Part shown: piece after piece, positions 35,063 through 45,384 of the stretch | Layout of the letters: each line of letters starts with the position of its first letter | Numbering within the stretch: the first letter of the stretch is position 1 | Assembly: GCA_017308595.1 (NCBI GenBank) | Contig: JAFKER010000016.1 | Span: 104,636 to 168,635, forward strand | Length of the DNA stretch: 64,000 nt | Direction: 5' to 3' | DNA from: Afipia sp. | GTDB lineage: Bacteria > Pseudomonadota > Alphaproteobacteria > Rhizobiales > Xanthobacteraceae | The notes under the pieces: model-generated | What the model saw: only the letters and a program-made list of their open reading frames with translations | Database searches by the model: none | What the model was told of the DNA's origin: nothing | Translations under genes and position numbers: made by a program

Positions 35063-38000
35063 TTACCGTGGCGTTCTAGTCGTGACCCACCGAATGACGC
35101 CATCCGTCATGTAAACCACGGCGCCCCGAGGTGCTCCTGTGGCACGAAGATAGTCGCTCAGCTGAGCGGCATGATCGCGCCTATCCTGCTCGCTGGGCGC
35201 GACATCGCTCTTCCAATCCAGGACAACGGCAGGCTGACCATCTTGAACAGCGATGGCATCTATCCGCCCAGCCAGCGCAGTCGCCGCGGGTGAAGCCGAG
35301 AGCATCGCATAAATTGGCCACTCCGGAGCGAGGCTTGGCCTGAGTGCGGCGATTTCGGGCAGTGCAAGGGTGCGCGCGACGGTCACCGCTATTTCCTCTG
35401 GGTCCGGAAGCTTCGCTCCGTTGTCAGCATCAATTATAAGCTGCGTCATCAGCACTCGCGCACGTGCAGCGACGACCGGCATCTCCTCGGCCAGTTCGCC
35501 GGTAAGCATCTCCTCCATCAGCTTGTGGAGAATAAGGCCCCGCACGCGGCCGGCGCCGACCGGCAATTCGGTTTCTGGGGCTTCGCCAGGCTCCATCGCG
35601 ATCGCCTCACCTCTTGGCGCTCGATCAGGATCGTGATCGCTTGGCCGCAGCCACTGGAGCGGCATCGCCGCGGCGGCGATCGCGGCACGCTCTGCCCCGA
35701 ACAGCTCCGGCGTCTGCGTATTCGGAGGCGCGACGTCGGTCACGCGGGCGACCGGCGTCAAGTGCGACAGGACAAGCTGCGGCAAGTCCCGATGCGCAAG
35801 ATCAACGATCCGTGCCCAGGACCGCTGCTCAGCCTGAGGCAATTCCGGAACGATCAGAAGTTCGCGGGCGCGCGTGCAGGCGACATACCAGAGGCGCTCC
35901 CGCTCGCGGGCCAAGCTATCGTCTTCAGACTCGAGTGCGCGAAGCAGTTCCGGCGGAACCACGTCGCCAATCAGCCAATGCAGTGTTTCGTCGTCGGCGC
36001 GGTAGACGAATGCCTCGCGCGAGCGCAGCAAGGTGCCGGTGTTGATCGGAATTACCACCGGCCATTCGAGACCCTTAGCGCTGTGGATCGTGATGATTTC
36101 GATCGCATCGCCTTCCGCATCAACTCGTCCCTCATTGTGGGGCACGCCGTCGCGCCATTCCCGGGCGAGATCCCGAACGAACTTCCTGAGGCCTCGCACA
36201 CCGTAAGGCCGCGCACGTTCCAGGAACGCTTCGAGATTGGCGGCCGCGCGCGCACTACGATCACCCTCGCGCGCGGCGAGGGTTGCACGGACCGCGAGGC
36301 GTTCGATCGCTTCGGCCAAGAGCAGCGCAGGCGTGGTCGCCCGCACGCGTTTTCTGAGGTCTTGTAGGATCGCGAGCGTGCGACGTGCCAGAGGATGGGC
36401 GACATGATCGACATCGGTCAGCACCGAGAAGCGCTGGGGCGCTTCGGCGCGATCGAGATGCGGCGGAAGACCCACGGTGATGTCGAGTAGCTCCTCCTCA
36501 GTAAGCCCGACCAGTGGGCCACGCAGCAGCGCGCCGAAGGCCAATGTGTCGCCAGCGTCGGCGAGTACGCGAGCTAGCGCGAGCAGGTCCTGCACTTCTT
36601 GCCGGCGGAACAAACTCTTGCCGGCCTGCGAGGCGATCGGCAGCCCGCGCTGCTCGAGCGCGCGCTCATAACGCCAAAGCTCGGCGCCAGTTGGCGCAAG
36701 CAGGGCGATGCCGCCGGCAGTGAGCGGTACGATTGCGCCGTCCTCGTCGCGGATAGGGAGATTGCCGATAAGGCGGGTGCAGAGATCGGCAACGGCTTCG
36801 GCCTCCGCGTCGCGGATTTGAGCGGGCCGAGAATCAGGCGGCACATCCACTGTGATTCGCGCCGCGCAGGGCAGATCATGATCGGGGTCGCCGAGCGTCG
36901 ACGTGAGCGGCACGTAACCGGGCTGGCCTTCTCCCGACAACGGGCGCGCGAAGCAGCGGTTGATGTGCCTAAGGATGTCGGGACGCGAACGAAAATTGGC
37001 GGTGACCTGAACGATATTTTCCGGCAATTGCCGCTCAACAGCGGCGCGCGCCTGCGAGTATGAGCCGATATCGGCGCCTCGGAAGCGATAGATTGCCTGC
37101 TTCGGGTCACCGACCATGAATAAAGCCCCGGCACGCAGCACGCTGTCCTGCCAGCGTCCGGCGCGATCCTTCCCCGCGATCCCGAAGAGGATCTCTGTCT
37201 GAACAGGGTCGGTGTCCTGAAATTCGTCGACGAAGATGTGGCGATAGCGTTCTCCAAGCGCGCGGCGCACGTCGTCATGCTGGCGCACCAGCGCACGCGC
37301 CTTCTCGAGCAAGTCGTCGAAGTCCAAGACTGCAGCGGCCCGTTTGAAGGCGGCGTAGTCATCGAGTACTTCGTCGAGCTCGGCCGCAAGCTGGGCGACA
37401 AGCGCGGTCGCGAACCGACCAAGAACGGTCCGGTAGCAGCGATTGACCCGCTCAAAGCATGCGGTCGCCTCTTCATTGAGGAGCGCGCCTCGCTCTTTGC
37501 CCGCGACACGCTCCCAAGCTGATTTCCGTCTCGGCGTGAGAAGATCGAAACTGTGTCGGCGCATGCACGCGAGCTGTGGCGGATGGGCGAGACGCCAGAG
37601 CGTGGCAAAATCCGGTGGAGGGTCGAAACTACCGGCGTAGAAGTTGGCGAGCGTCTCAAGCTCTCCGACCAATTCTAGGGTCTTGGGCTCGACCGGCTGC
37701 GACGAAATCCAGCGTCGGAAGTCCGCGACGGCGTCGACCAGGTCGATGTCGGGCCGACCGCCGAGCTCGGCGGGCAGAGCGCGTGCGCCGCGATATCTGA
37801 GACGGAAGCGTGCGAGTTCCTGAAGAGTATCGACGATGCGACGCGGATCATCGCGCGAGAGTGTCGCGATGGCATCGCCTGGCCGCTCGGGCGCATTCAA
37901 TCGCCGTTTCAGCCACTGCTCGAAGACGGAATCGAAGGCCGCCGCCGCCTGAACGGCGTCAAGAATGCGCGCGCCCGGATCAATGTCGGCCTCAACCGCA

Positions 38001-38377
38001 TAGCTGGAGATGATCGTCTGGCAAAATGCGTGAATGGTGGCGGTTGTCAGTTCGTCGAGCTTCGCCGCTGCACCGGAAAGTGCGCGTCGTTGGTCCACGT
38101 TTAGTCCGTTGGGCAGAGCAAGCCGCAAAGGTTGAGGCACACGTCCCGCAAGCAGCTCCTCGACATAGCGTTGCACGCGCGTCGCCAGCCCGCTCGCGGC
38201 AAGCTCTGTGAAAGTGATCGCGGCGATCGCGCCGGGCTCGGTGCCACGCGCGAGCAGCATGGTCAGGCGTCCGGCCATTAGCGCCGTTTTGCCGGTGCCG
38301 GCGGCGGCCTCGACGAGCAACGTGGCGTCGAGATCAGTCAGGATGCGAAGCCGTGCGGGATCGTCGGCGAGTGTCAT
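35063..38377 (-). CDS. AddA/RecB-like UvrD helicase with C-terminal PD-(D/E)XK nuclease
   Basis: 1104 residues. Helicase motifs LVEAAAGTGKTALMAGRL (Walker A, near 25), HIFVDEFQDTDPVQTEIL (near 382), FMVGDPKQAIYRFRGAD, EIITIHSAKGLEWPVVIPIN. The nuclease end has VLDWKSDVAPSEQ and HAAQLSDYLRATG (D, ExK-like and QxxxY, near 1055). AddA-like enzymes process DNA ends. The ATG at 38377 overlaps the upstream stop (ATGA), so it was preferred over GTG 38389. Last gene of the SIR2-HerA operon. Confidence 0.9.
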   Translation of the reverse strand: MTLADDPARLRILTDLDATLLVEAAAGTGKTALMAGRLTMLLARGTEPGAIAAITFTELAASGLATRVQRYVEELLAGRVPQPLRLALPNGLNVDQRRALSGAAAKLDELTTATIHAFCQTIISSYAVEADIDPGARILDAVQAAAAFDSVFEQWLKRRLNAPERPGDAIATLSRDDPRRIVDTLQELARFRLRYRGARALPAELGGRPDIDLVDAVADFRRWISSQPVEPKTLELVGELETLANFYAGSFDPPPDFATLWRLAHPPQLACMRRHSFDLLTPRRKSAWERVAGKERGALLNEEATACFERVNRCYRTVLGRFATALVAQLAAELDEVLDDYAAFKRAAAVLDFDDLLEKARALVRQHDDVRRALGERYRHIFVDEFQDTDPVQTEILFGIAGKDRAGRWQDSVLRAGALFMVGDPKQAIYRFRGADIGSYSQARAAVERQLPENIVQVTANFRSRPDILRHINRCFARPLSGEGQPGYVPLTSTLGDPDHDLPCAARITVDVPPDSRPAQIRDAEAEAVADLCTRLIGNLPIRDEDGAIVPLTAGGIALLAPTGAELWRYERALEQRGLPIASQAGKSLFRRQEVQDLLALARVLADAGDTLAFGALLRGPLVGLTEEELLDITVGLPPHLDRAEAPQRFSVLTDVDHVAHPLARRTLAILQDLRKRVRATTPALLLAEAIERLAVRATLAAREGDRSARAAANLEAFLERARPYGVRGLRKFVRDLAREWRDGVPHNEGRVDAEGDAIEIITIHSAKGLEWPVVIPINTGTLLRSREAFVYRADDETLHWLIGDVVPPELLRALESEDDSLARERERLWYVACTRARELLIVPELPQAEQRSWARIVDLAHRDLPQLVLSHLTPVARVTDVAPPNTQTPELFGAERAAIAAAAMPLQWLRPSDHDPDRAPRGEAIAMEPGEAPETELPVGAGRVRGLILHKLMEEMLTGELAEEMPVVAARARVLMTQLIIDADNGAKLPDPEEIAVTVARTLALPEIAALRPSLAPEWPIYAMLSASPAATALAGRIDAIAVQDGQPAVVLDWKSDVAPSEQDRRDHAAQLSDYLRATGAPRGAVVYMTDGVIRWVTTRTPR

Positions 38378-41028
38378 CGGCAGCCCCACACTCGTGCAAA
38401 CCCTCCGAAAGCGCGCATGAACGCGCCGTTCTTGAGCTGAAGATAGGCTGCTGGCGACGACGGCAGGGCTATGCGGAAGTCATTGTGCTCTTCCTGAGCG
38501 TCGGGGCCAGGCAGGGCATGGCCACCGCGCAGGAGGGTGATGGCCGCCGTGACATGCCCGCCGAGTTCGGCGATCGCCTGGTCGACGTCCGGTAGGCGAT
38601 AGGGCCTCGGCTCTTTGTTGCCGAGAAAGACGAGGCGCGCGATCACGCGCGGATTGTCGGGGAGCAACTGACTGGCCGCGACCGAATAGATGACGCGCTG
38701 AAGCTCCGCACCGCGGCCAAGCACGATCTCCTCCGCTCGGCGCGGTTCTACGCCGGTCTTATAGTCCGACACGCGCACGCCGCGACGGTCGCCGGTGAGA
38801 TCGAGCCGATCGATATTGCCTCGGATGCGCACCTGGGTACCGGGAATCGTAACAAGGGAATCGGGGCGCCAGGGTAGATCGTGTGCCATCGCACCATCGC
38901 CAGCTTGACTGAAAGCAAGCTCCGTCCAGCTTCGCGTACCGGGTTGGAACGTCTCGTCAAGCGTCAGTGCCTTGAGGGCGAGCTGAGCTGCGGCAGCGAG
39001 CGTGTGTTTCCAGAGCAACGCGGGCGGCGCCGATCGCTTGAGTGGCCAATGCGTGCGGACCGTCTCCGTCGAGGTCGCGAGCGCAGCTTCGATTTCCTCC
39101 CGGGACGCACGCGCATAGCCCGGCACAGGTTCGAGCGCATCAACCGTGCGCTTCAGCAACTCATGGACCAGCTCACCATAAGAGCGTGCGTCCAGCGTGA
39201 GGGGCTGATCGTCTTCTGGGACCGCGCGCCAGCCCAGCGCGTAGCGCCAGACGAAGGCGAGCGGATCGCGCAACATCAGCCGCAAGGAGGTGGCGGACTG
39301 GACATCACCGATTGCGCGGACGATTTGGGGATGGTCTGCGCGAACCTGGCCATCGTGGGCGGTGACGATCGGGCGCCGCCAGTTGCGCCAGCAGAGATTG
39401 GCTGCGGTGAGCGCCGGCGATGTCGCCGCTTCGTCCGGCCGTGCAAGAAGACGATCGGCCTCGCTGAATGCATGCTGCGGAATGCGCGCCCGCTTCAGGA
39501 TCTGCAAAGATGCGCTCTGCGGGATCAGCGGGCTGGCGGACAACTGCCCACCTTGAGCGTTACGCCGGCTTCGCGAGAGAACGCAGCCGCGCGCCGCCTG
39601 ACTGGTGATGACGGCAAAGGCGCGTCGATCTTGCTCGGCGACGGGATCAGGGTCAAGCACAGAGCGCGGCAGGATGTGGGCCGGTATCAGTGGGTCCTCG
39701 GCCGTGCGGCGCGGCCAAGAGCGCGATGTCATGCCGAGCAGGCGCACCCAGGGACGCGGCGCACCTGCAAGGTGGCTCGCCGGGCACCAGACAGCGCTCG
39801 CGCCTGGATCGCGTCCATCGGGCAGCCGCAAGTCCTCTAGTGAGAATTCGAGCCCTTCGGCCGGCGCGCGTCGAAGCGCCTCGGTCCAGAGCGCACGGGC
39901 CGCTGTGCCCAATAGCATCGCGCCGGCCTGCGCAGCCGCCTCGGGGCCACTCGCAAGCAGCCGCAGAATGGGCATCACGACCGGTCTTGGATCGCCTGCG
40001 TCGGCGCGGCGGCCGGTCGCCTCGTCAAGCGCGCGCTGCCACTGATCAATCTCGAACAGCGCCGCACCAGGCTGGAGGCCGAGCGACCAGTCCGCAGGCA
40101 AGTCGGCCAAGGCACGGCTTCGACCCGCGGCATGGCCGAACAGTCGCCGGAGGCGATCCTGGCCAAGCCCGTTGAGCAGGACGTCGGCAAGTGCGGCGCA
40201 CGCTTGTCCCTCGCGCGATGCGAGGACCGGCACGCCGTGCGAGAAATGGAGTGGGAGATCCGCGTCCGCGACGAGAACCAGGAAGTGCTCGTCCCAGTCC
40301 TCGGTGGCCGTGGCACAGATCGCGATCTCATCGGGTCGCGCGCGGCCAGAGGCAATGAGTTCACGCATCCAACGTAGCGCTTCGACTGCTTCGGCGCGCG
40401 GGTTCGCGCAGGAAACTAAGGATATGTCCGCAGCCATCTCGCGGTCGCTGGTAATTAACTGGCCCGGAAACCAGTTCGCATCGGAGGTTCCAGGATTGCG
40501 CCAAGCGAGTGGGACCGTCTTCGCGAGCGTCGCAAGAAGCGGACGCCAGACCGATGCAATCTCACTGAGCTGATCGATATCGATTGACCCGAGCGCTGCA
40601 GCCGCATGGGCCGCGTGCGCAATTGCGGCATCGCGCAAGTCGCGCGGTGTCAGAACCCCTGCTGGGAGGTTGGCGCGAACGCGGCGCTCGACCTCCGCAA
40701 GCTCGGCAAGCCGAGCATTGTGGCTAGCGAGCCCCTCAAGATCGAGGTCGGCTTGCCAAACCTTTGCGAGCGTGCGGGCGATTGACCGTGTCGTGCCCGG
40801 AAGCTGACGGATACCTTCGAGCTCCGTCAAGCCGCCGGCGGCGAGTGCAGCGCGAATGGCTGGGTCGAGGTCCTGGGATCGCGCCGGTCGGTTAAAGCCT
40901 CCGGCGAGACGTGCAGCAAGCAGTGGAAGTGTGAAAATCTGCAGCCCAGAATCCGCTCGCTGTGCGGCAGCGATCCGCGCTGTACGGAATGCAAGCGGCC
41001 CTTCGACAACTATCGATCGTCGACTCAT
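38374..41028 (-). CDS. AddB-like protein with PD-(D/E)XK nuclease
   Basis: 884 residues. The N-terminal part is an inactive UvrD-like helicase (SLVSCANPRAEAVEALRWMR, ASGRARPDEIAICA, FSHGVPVLASREGQACAALA) with no Walker A visible. The C-terminal nuclease has RGNIDRLDLTGDRRGVRVSD running into YKTGV, then ELQRVIYSVAASQL, matching the RecB-family nuclease GxxDRxD-DxKxG-Q pattern (near 730-780). It overlaps HerA by 4 bp and the AddA-like gene by 4 bp. Together these two resemble an AddAB end-resection complex recruited to defence. Confidence 0.9.
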   Translation of the reverse strand: MSRRSIVVEGPLAFRTARIAAAQRADSGLQIFTLPLLAARLAGGFNRPARSQDLDPAIRAALAAGGLTELEGIRQLPGTTRSIARTLAKVWQADLDLEGLASHNARLAELAEVERRVRANLPAGVLTPRDLRDAAIAHAAHAAAALGSIDIDQLSEIASVWRPLLATLAKTVPLAWRNPGTSDANWFPGQLITSDREMAADISLVSCANPRAEAVEALRWMRELIASGRARPDEIAICATATEDWDEHFLVLVADADLPLHFSHGVPVLASREGQACAALADVLLNGLGQDRLRRLFGHAAGRSRALADLPADWSLGLQPGAALFEIDQWQRALDEATGRRADAGDPRPVVMPILRLLASGPEAAAQAGAMLLGTAARALWTEALRRAPAEGLEFSLEDLRLPDGRDPGASAVWCPASHLAGAPRPWVRLLGMTSRSWPRRTAEDPLIPAHILPRSVLDPDPVAEQDRRAFAVITSQAARGCVLSRSRRNAQGGQLSASPLIPQSASLQILKRARIPQHAFSEADRLLARPDEAATSPALTAANLCWRNWRRPIVTAHDGQVRADHPQIVRAIGDVQSATSLRLMLRDPLAFVWRYALGWRAVPEDDQPLTLDARSYGELVHELLKRTVDALEPVPGYARASREEIEAALATSTETVRTHWPLKRSAPPALLWKHTLAAAAQLALKALTLDETFQPGTRSWTELAFSQAGDGAMAHDLPWRPDSLVTIPGTQVRIRGNIDRLDLTGDRRGVRVSDYKTGVEPRRAEEIVLGRGAELQRVIYSVAASQLLPDNPRVIARLVFLGNKEPRPYRLPDVDQAIAELGGHVTAAITLLRGGHALPGPDAQEEHNDFRIALPSSPAAYLQLKNGAFMRAFGGFARVWGCR

Positions 41029-43055
41029 TTCCCCTCAGCCGCGACGCTATCATCGCCATGTTCGAAAGTTGCCGGCGTAATGCGAACCTGAGCCGCTCGC
41101 CCCTCCTCATGGAACCACAAATCTCTAATTCTCGCGTCATCGCTTGCAGGCAAAGGATTTGCGTCGCGCACGCGAAAGGTCGTGGGAAGGTTCACGGAGG
41201 TGCCGAAGACCAGCGCATGCTGCTTCGGAAGCGACGGGAGCCGCTTCAGGACCGCCTCGGAGATGAACGGGGTCATCTGCCGTATATGAGCAAGGTCGTC
41301 GGGATTCTGGATTCGATGGATGACGAAATTCGAGCACTGCGAAAGAATGGTCTTCGAGAGTTCACTGGGCCTCTGCGAAGCGGCGAGAATGAACAGCCCG
41401 TACTTTCGCCCTTCCTTGGCAATCCGCTCGTAAACTCTGCTGGCGTCTATGGCATAGCGGGATGGCTTCTCCGCGATGTATCGATGCGCTTCCTCAAGAA
41501 GCAGATGGATCGGAAACCGATTGCGTGGATCTGCTTGTCGGAGCAGCCGAAAGGCCATTCTAGCGAGCACTGACGCTACGAGCTCGACAACCTCATCCTC
41601 CACCGCATTCATGTCGATGATGACGATCTGGTTGCGTTTGACCCAACCCGCTCCGTCGCGTGCCAAACCGAGGAGCTGCTCAAGGAAGTTTTCGAGCGAC
41701 GGCCCAGCTTGGCTTCCTTGAAGGTCGTAGCGCAGGAACGCATATTCAGGTCGCTCCTCGAGCGACTTAAAACGCGTCAGCATCTGCGAGCAGTAATCTC
41801 GGATCTGACGGTTACCGTGAGCCTCCTCGTATAGGATCGCCAGATCGAGCGCCTCTCCCAACGCGGAAAACTCAAAGGGAAGGTTGGCATATGCCGGGAA
41901 TTTCAAACCTTCGATGATAAATCCGCCGCCATTGGCGTTTCCCAACAAATAGGTTGTTAAACCGGCAGGGTTGGCCATCTGGCCGAAGCCGATTTTGATG
42001 AATGGCGCGATCTTTTGATTGTTGATCTCCGGCGTGTTGAATCTTTGCAGCAGACCGACCATGCGATCGTGTTTTGACGGACTGCCTGTGTCGTCACGAA
42101 GAATTTGGCTCAGGCAGGTTGCCAGAATGTGGTTCTTGATCCCCTTCAGCTCCGCCGCGCTGCCCGCTGAGAACAATGTTGCCAGCCCGAGCGCCATGCG
42201 CAGTATCGGTAGTTGGGTGCGCTCGCTGGCCTGCAGAAGCAGCTCCCACTCTGACTGCTCCAGAAACCAATGGGGCAGACGAAAACGCTCCGTGCGTGCG
42301 GTGCCGTCCAGAATGACATGGTCCACGCCGATCTGCTTGCGCTTTGCGAGCGGCGACAGCGCCTTCGCATATTCTCCATTGACGTCGAATACGACGAACG
42401 TGGCACCGCGAGCATGGTGTTCTTCCGCCTTTTCGAACAAGGATTGGAGGACCGATGCGACCGTGCAGGACTTCCCGCTCCCTGTGTTTCCCAGGACGGC
42501 AGTGTGTCCGCCGAAGAAATCATCGATCCTGACCTTAACGTCGTAACCCTCGAATATGACGGACCGGCCGATCGTCAATGCGCGATAGCGGGTGGCATCA
42601 GGTGGCGTGGGTGGAACATTGTCGATCGGGGGTGTAGGCTCCGAAGGATGATCGGTTTCGAAGACTCGATCCAGTTCAGCGTCCAGCGCATACAGTGCGT
42701 CGCCGTAGAGTGACGGGAACACGGAGACGCCGAAGCGAAACCTTTCGCGCCGATCTTGAGGCAGCATCCCGACGGGAACGACATCGAGGTACTTCGCCGA
42801 AGAAGCCTTATCCAGCTCCCCTTCACTGCGACTAACATGACCAACGTCGCGCTCACGCAGGCCGACGACCTCGACAACCACGTACTCGGTTTGCACCGCG
42901 ACCATCAGGAACGATCCGAGCCTGGCGACATAGTGAACGTCGTCGAATCCGACGACGGTGAAGTTGTCGGTGCCCGCATGCATCTCGATCACGAAACGGT
43001 CGGCCGCGACCGAGACCACCTTGCCGATTGCGCGCTTCCGATCGTCACGACTCAT
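41025..43055 (-). CDS. herA: HerA-family hexameric ATPase (DUF87)
   Basis: Ring-shaped DNA translocase. 676 residues. N-terminal HAS barrel (KAIGKV-type region), then AVLGNTGSGKSCTVASVLQS (Walker A near 188), VFDVNGEYAKALSPLAKR, and IHLLLEEAHRYIAEKPSR (Walker B near 522), SQRPSELSKTILSQCSNF and VHRIQNPDDLAHIRQMTPF. ATG 43055 has GGGGGAGG 6 bases upstream; ATG 43061 directly abuts that site. It overlaps SIR2 by 11 bp. SIR2 and HerA form the defence pair named SIR2-HerA (Nezha); they assemble into one complex. Confidence 0.92.
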   Translation of the reverse strand: MSRDDRKRAIGKVVSVAADRFVIEMHAGTDNFTVVGFDDVHYVARLGSFLMVAVQTEYVVVEVVGLRERDVGHVSRSEGELDKASSAKYLDVVPVGMLPQDRRERFRFGVSVFPSLYGDALYALDAELDRVFETDHPSEPTPPIDNVPPTPPDATRYRALTIGRSVIFEGYDVKVRIDDFFGGHTAVLGNTGSGKSCTVASVLQSLFEKAEEHHARGATFVVFDVNGEYAKALSPLAKRKQIGVDHVILDGTARTERFRLPHWFLEQSEWELLLQASERTQLPILRMALGLATLFSAGSAAELKGIKNHILATCLSQILRDDTGSPSKHDRMVGLLQRFNTPEINNQKIAPFIKIGFGQMANPAGLTTYLLGNANGGGFIIEGLKFPAYANLPFEFSALGEALDLAILYEEAHGNRQIRDYCSQMLTRFKSLEERPEYAFLRYDLQGSQAGPSLENFLEQLLGLARDGAGWVKRNQIVIIDMNAVEDEVVELVASVLARMAFRLLRQADPRNRFPIHLLLEEAHRYIAEKPSRYAIDASRVYERIAKEGRKYGLFILAASQRPSELSKTILSQCSNFVIHRIQNPDDLAHIRQMTPFISEAVLKRLPSLPKQHALVFGTSVNLPTTFRVRDANPLPASDDARIRDLWFHEEGRAAQVRITPATFEHGDDSVAAEGK

Positions 43056-44349
43056 CGTCATCCTCCCCCTTCTGGGGAGCCGCGGCCTCCTTCTTCGGGG
43101 CCATCGCCTCGATCACCTTCCGAACGGCGTCATCAATGCGCTCGCTCGGGCGTTGCGGCATGAACTCTTCGATAATGGTGTCGAAGTAATGGGCTTTGCG
43201 TCCGGCGCTGCGTCCGGCACCCCCAATGATCCAAATTCGTGGATCATTTAGCGCGCGAAGCTTCGCAATCTCCCCGTCCAAATCTGGATCTACAAAGATC
43301 ACGAGCCGGAACGTGGGAATCGTCAGGGCCTGATAGATGATATTGTTGATGTGCTCGTCGCCGAAGGCATACCCCATCGTAAATAGCACGCTCTGTTCGC
43401 GAACAATGCGTGACTGGAATTCCCGAAACAGATCGGCATAGGGAGACCCAAGGCTCGAATTCTGCTTGGCAGGCGTCGGATAGATCATCACCTTGCCCGG
43501 TTCTTTGGAGACGGCCGTTTCTCGGATCGGGAAAAGTCCGTGATCGTCCTCTGTCCAACTAATGGACCCATGAATCTTACACAGATAGACAAAGCCATCG
43601 ACCGCAGACCACTTGCGGCTGGTGACATCGAGCTGTTCAGCGAGGGCGTACCGAAACGTCGCTGGATTGAACCGCCGTTCGACAACGCCGGAGAAGCCGT
43701 TCGTGTATGGCAGGCCGAGCCTATCCATTGCGGTCTCGTTGAAGAGATCGTAGTTCGTGGTGAACACCCAAGGACGCGGAAGAGATCGGTCGCGCAGCAC
43801 AAGCTTGCGATAGAAGGATTCATAAAGGCCAACGACGGTATGGTCGCCATTCGCGAAGGCGCCGTTCGTGCATTTGGCCCAAAGAAATGTTTGAACCTTC
43901 TTGATGATCGATTCGACAGTCTTGAGTCTTGTGGCGGCATCACTCAGCGAACTGCGCACTAAGACGAAGCGCAGGCTGAAAAGAAGCTCCATCAGCCGCT
44001 CTAGGTTGCGCGCATACTCCGCGGCACCGAGGTCGATTCCAAACTGCTTCAACAGAGCATCACGTTCGTCGGCTGTCGGGAACGATTGATCCCCTTCCTT
44101 CGGTGCCGCCGTGAATTCCTTCGCGAGGGGCGCCATCGTTGGGATGCCGACCTCCTTGTCATTAGCCCACGACGAAGAACAGCCAGCTCCCAGGAGGAAC
44201 GCCACATTTTTGGCATTCAGTGACTCAGCCAACGCCTTTCTGACAATATCCGCCCCATCAGGCCAATCATAATCAGCCTTCTCACCCTCGACGCCGCGAA
44301 TAAACTTGAATGTGAGCTTCGATGGCTCCGTCTTGTCTGCATCCGCCAC
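43045..44349 (-). CDS. SIR2-family effector of the HerA operon
   Basis: 434 residues with a Sir2-like Rossmann fold: VAFLLGAGCSSSWANDKEVG (NAD-binding, near 53), PWVFTTNYDLFNETAMDRLG (near 196), YLCKIHGSISW and SVLFTMGYAFGDEHINNIIY. SIR2 effectors in this setting deplete NAD+ on infection. GTG start at 44349 with GGGGGGAA before it, 18 bp after the AbiEii stop, so it is probably read through from the toxin-antitoxin pair. The tail (residues 400-434) is charged and flexible. Confidence 0.92.
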   Translation of the reverse strand: MADADKTEPSKLTFKFIRGVEGEKADYDWPDGADIVRKALAESLNAKNVAFLLGAGCSSSWANDKEVGIPTMAPLAKEFTAAPKEGDQSFPTADERDALLKQFGIDLGAAEYARNLERLMELLFSLRFVLVRSSLSDAATRLKTVESIIKKVQTFLWAKCTNGAFANGDHTVVGLYESFYRKLVLRDRSLPRPWVFTTNYDLFNETAMDRLGLPYTNGFSGVVERRFNPATFRYALAEQLDVTSRKWSAVDGFVYLCKIHGSISWTEDDHGLFPIRETAVSKEPGKVMIYPTPAKQNSSLGSPYADLFREFQSRIVREQSVLFTMGYAFGDEHINNIIYQALTIPTFRLVIFVDPDLDGEIAKLRALNDPRIWIIGGAGRSAGRKAHYFDTIIEEFMPQRPSERIDDAVRKVIEAMAPKKEAAAPQKGEDDDES

Positions 44350-44367
44350 CGCATTCCCCCCAAATCT

Positions 44368-45384
44368 CTATTTCGCCGCCTCGTTTGCCCGGCGCGCGAC
44401 ATCTGCACTCCGCGCCATGAGGACCTCGAAGGTTTCAGCATCTTCCAACAGCAGACCGTCCTCGACCATGCGACCATAATCTTCTTCCAGCGCCTTCGCG
44501 GCATCACCGCCAGGCACGAGCTGCAAACCGCCATTCACGGCAGCCGCATAATCGATCGGACTTCGATCGGCCGCCCTCTCAACGAAGAACATGCCCTTGT
44601 GGCGCGCGACCGCGTTCGCCAGCTCCCTATCGGCGAAAGCCGCATCCGCCAGGCCGGCGTCATCCAGACGCGCTATGTCATGCCAGTGGCGTGCGAAGCG
44701 ATCACCGCGCAGCCGCTGCTGGAGGCAGAAGACGTGGACAGCCGTCGCCTTCTCCCAGAAGGTCCGCTCGGCGTGCATCACGCGCGGCCGCGCTGTTGGG
44801 AACGTTACGCCTTCAACCAGGCCGGATGCATCGCATTTGATGTCGCGGAGGCTCGCCGGCTCGCCCGTTGATCGCGCCCCGAACTCCAGCATCACACTCG
44901 GTGCGACGTAGCCCGAGCCAGCGGTGGTCGCCTCGTAGTCGACAAACAGCTTCTCGCCTTCCACGCGGACGGCAGCCGCCAACGTCGCGGCAGCCAACGC
45001 GTCCGCGACGACCGGCTGCGCGGTGCCCGCCACCCAATCCGGCAAGCGCTTGCGCACCTCGCTCGACCAGCGCTTCTCCTCGCTACGTGTTTTCGGCAAC
45101 GCCTCGCCGTTGCCGTCCACCAGGTCGGGCGCGATCGCCCGGATGTCGTAGGTCAGGTCGACGTCCTCGGAAAACCGCCGGATGACCCCATAGGCCTTCG
45201 ACAGTGACGTGCCGCCCTTGAACACCAGATGCTCGCCGAGCGCCGACCCGTAGAGCGTGGCGAGCGCCCAAACCACCCACACATCCTTCTCGAGAAGGTG
45301 CGCCGGTCGTCCCGACTGATCGGCCGCGACGCTTAGCGCCTCGCGGCGGTCAGCGACCGGAAGGTGGAGAAAGGCGTCAGCCAT
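44368..45384 (-). CDS. abiEii: AbiEii-type nucleotidyltransferase toxin
   Basis: 338 residues. The signature HLVFKGGTSLSKAYGVIRRF followed by SEDVDLTYDI is the nucleotidyltransferase core of AbiEii/DUF1814 toxins; VMHAERTFWEKATAVHVFCL and RFARHWHDIARLD are the other family blocks. Type IV toxins of this family transfer nucleotides to RNA, notably tRNA ends (MenA), and arrest growth. Overlaps the antitoxin by 8 bp. Confidence 0.9.
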   Translation of the reverse strand: MADAFLHLPVADRREALSVAADQSGRPAHLLEKDVWVVWALATLYGSALGEHLVFKGGTSLSKAYGVIRRFSEDVDLTYDIRAIAPDLVDGNGEALPKTRSEEKRWSSEVRKRLPDWVAGTAQPVVADALAAATLAAAVRVEGEKLFVDYEATTAGSGYVAPSVMLEFGARSTGEPASLRDIKCDASGLVEGVTFPTARPRVMHAERTFWEKATAVHVFCLQQRLRGDRFARHWHDIARLDDAGLADAAFADRELANAVARHKGMFFVERAADRSPIDYAAAVNGGLQLVPGGDAAKALEEDYGRMVEDGLLLEDAETFEVLMARSADVARRANEAAK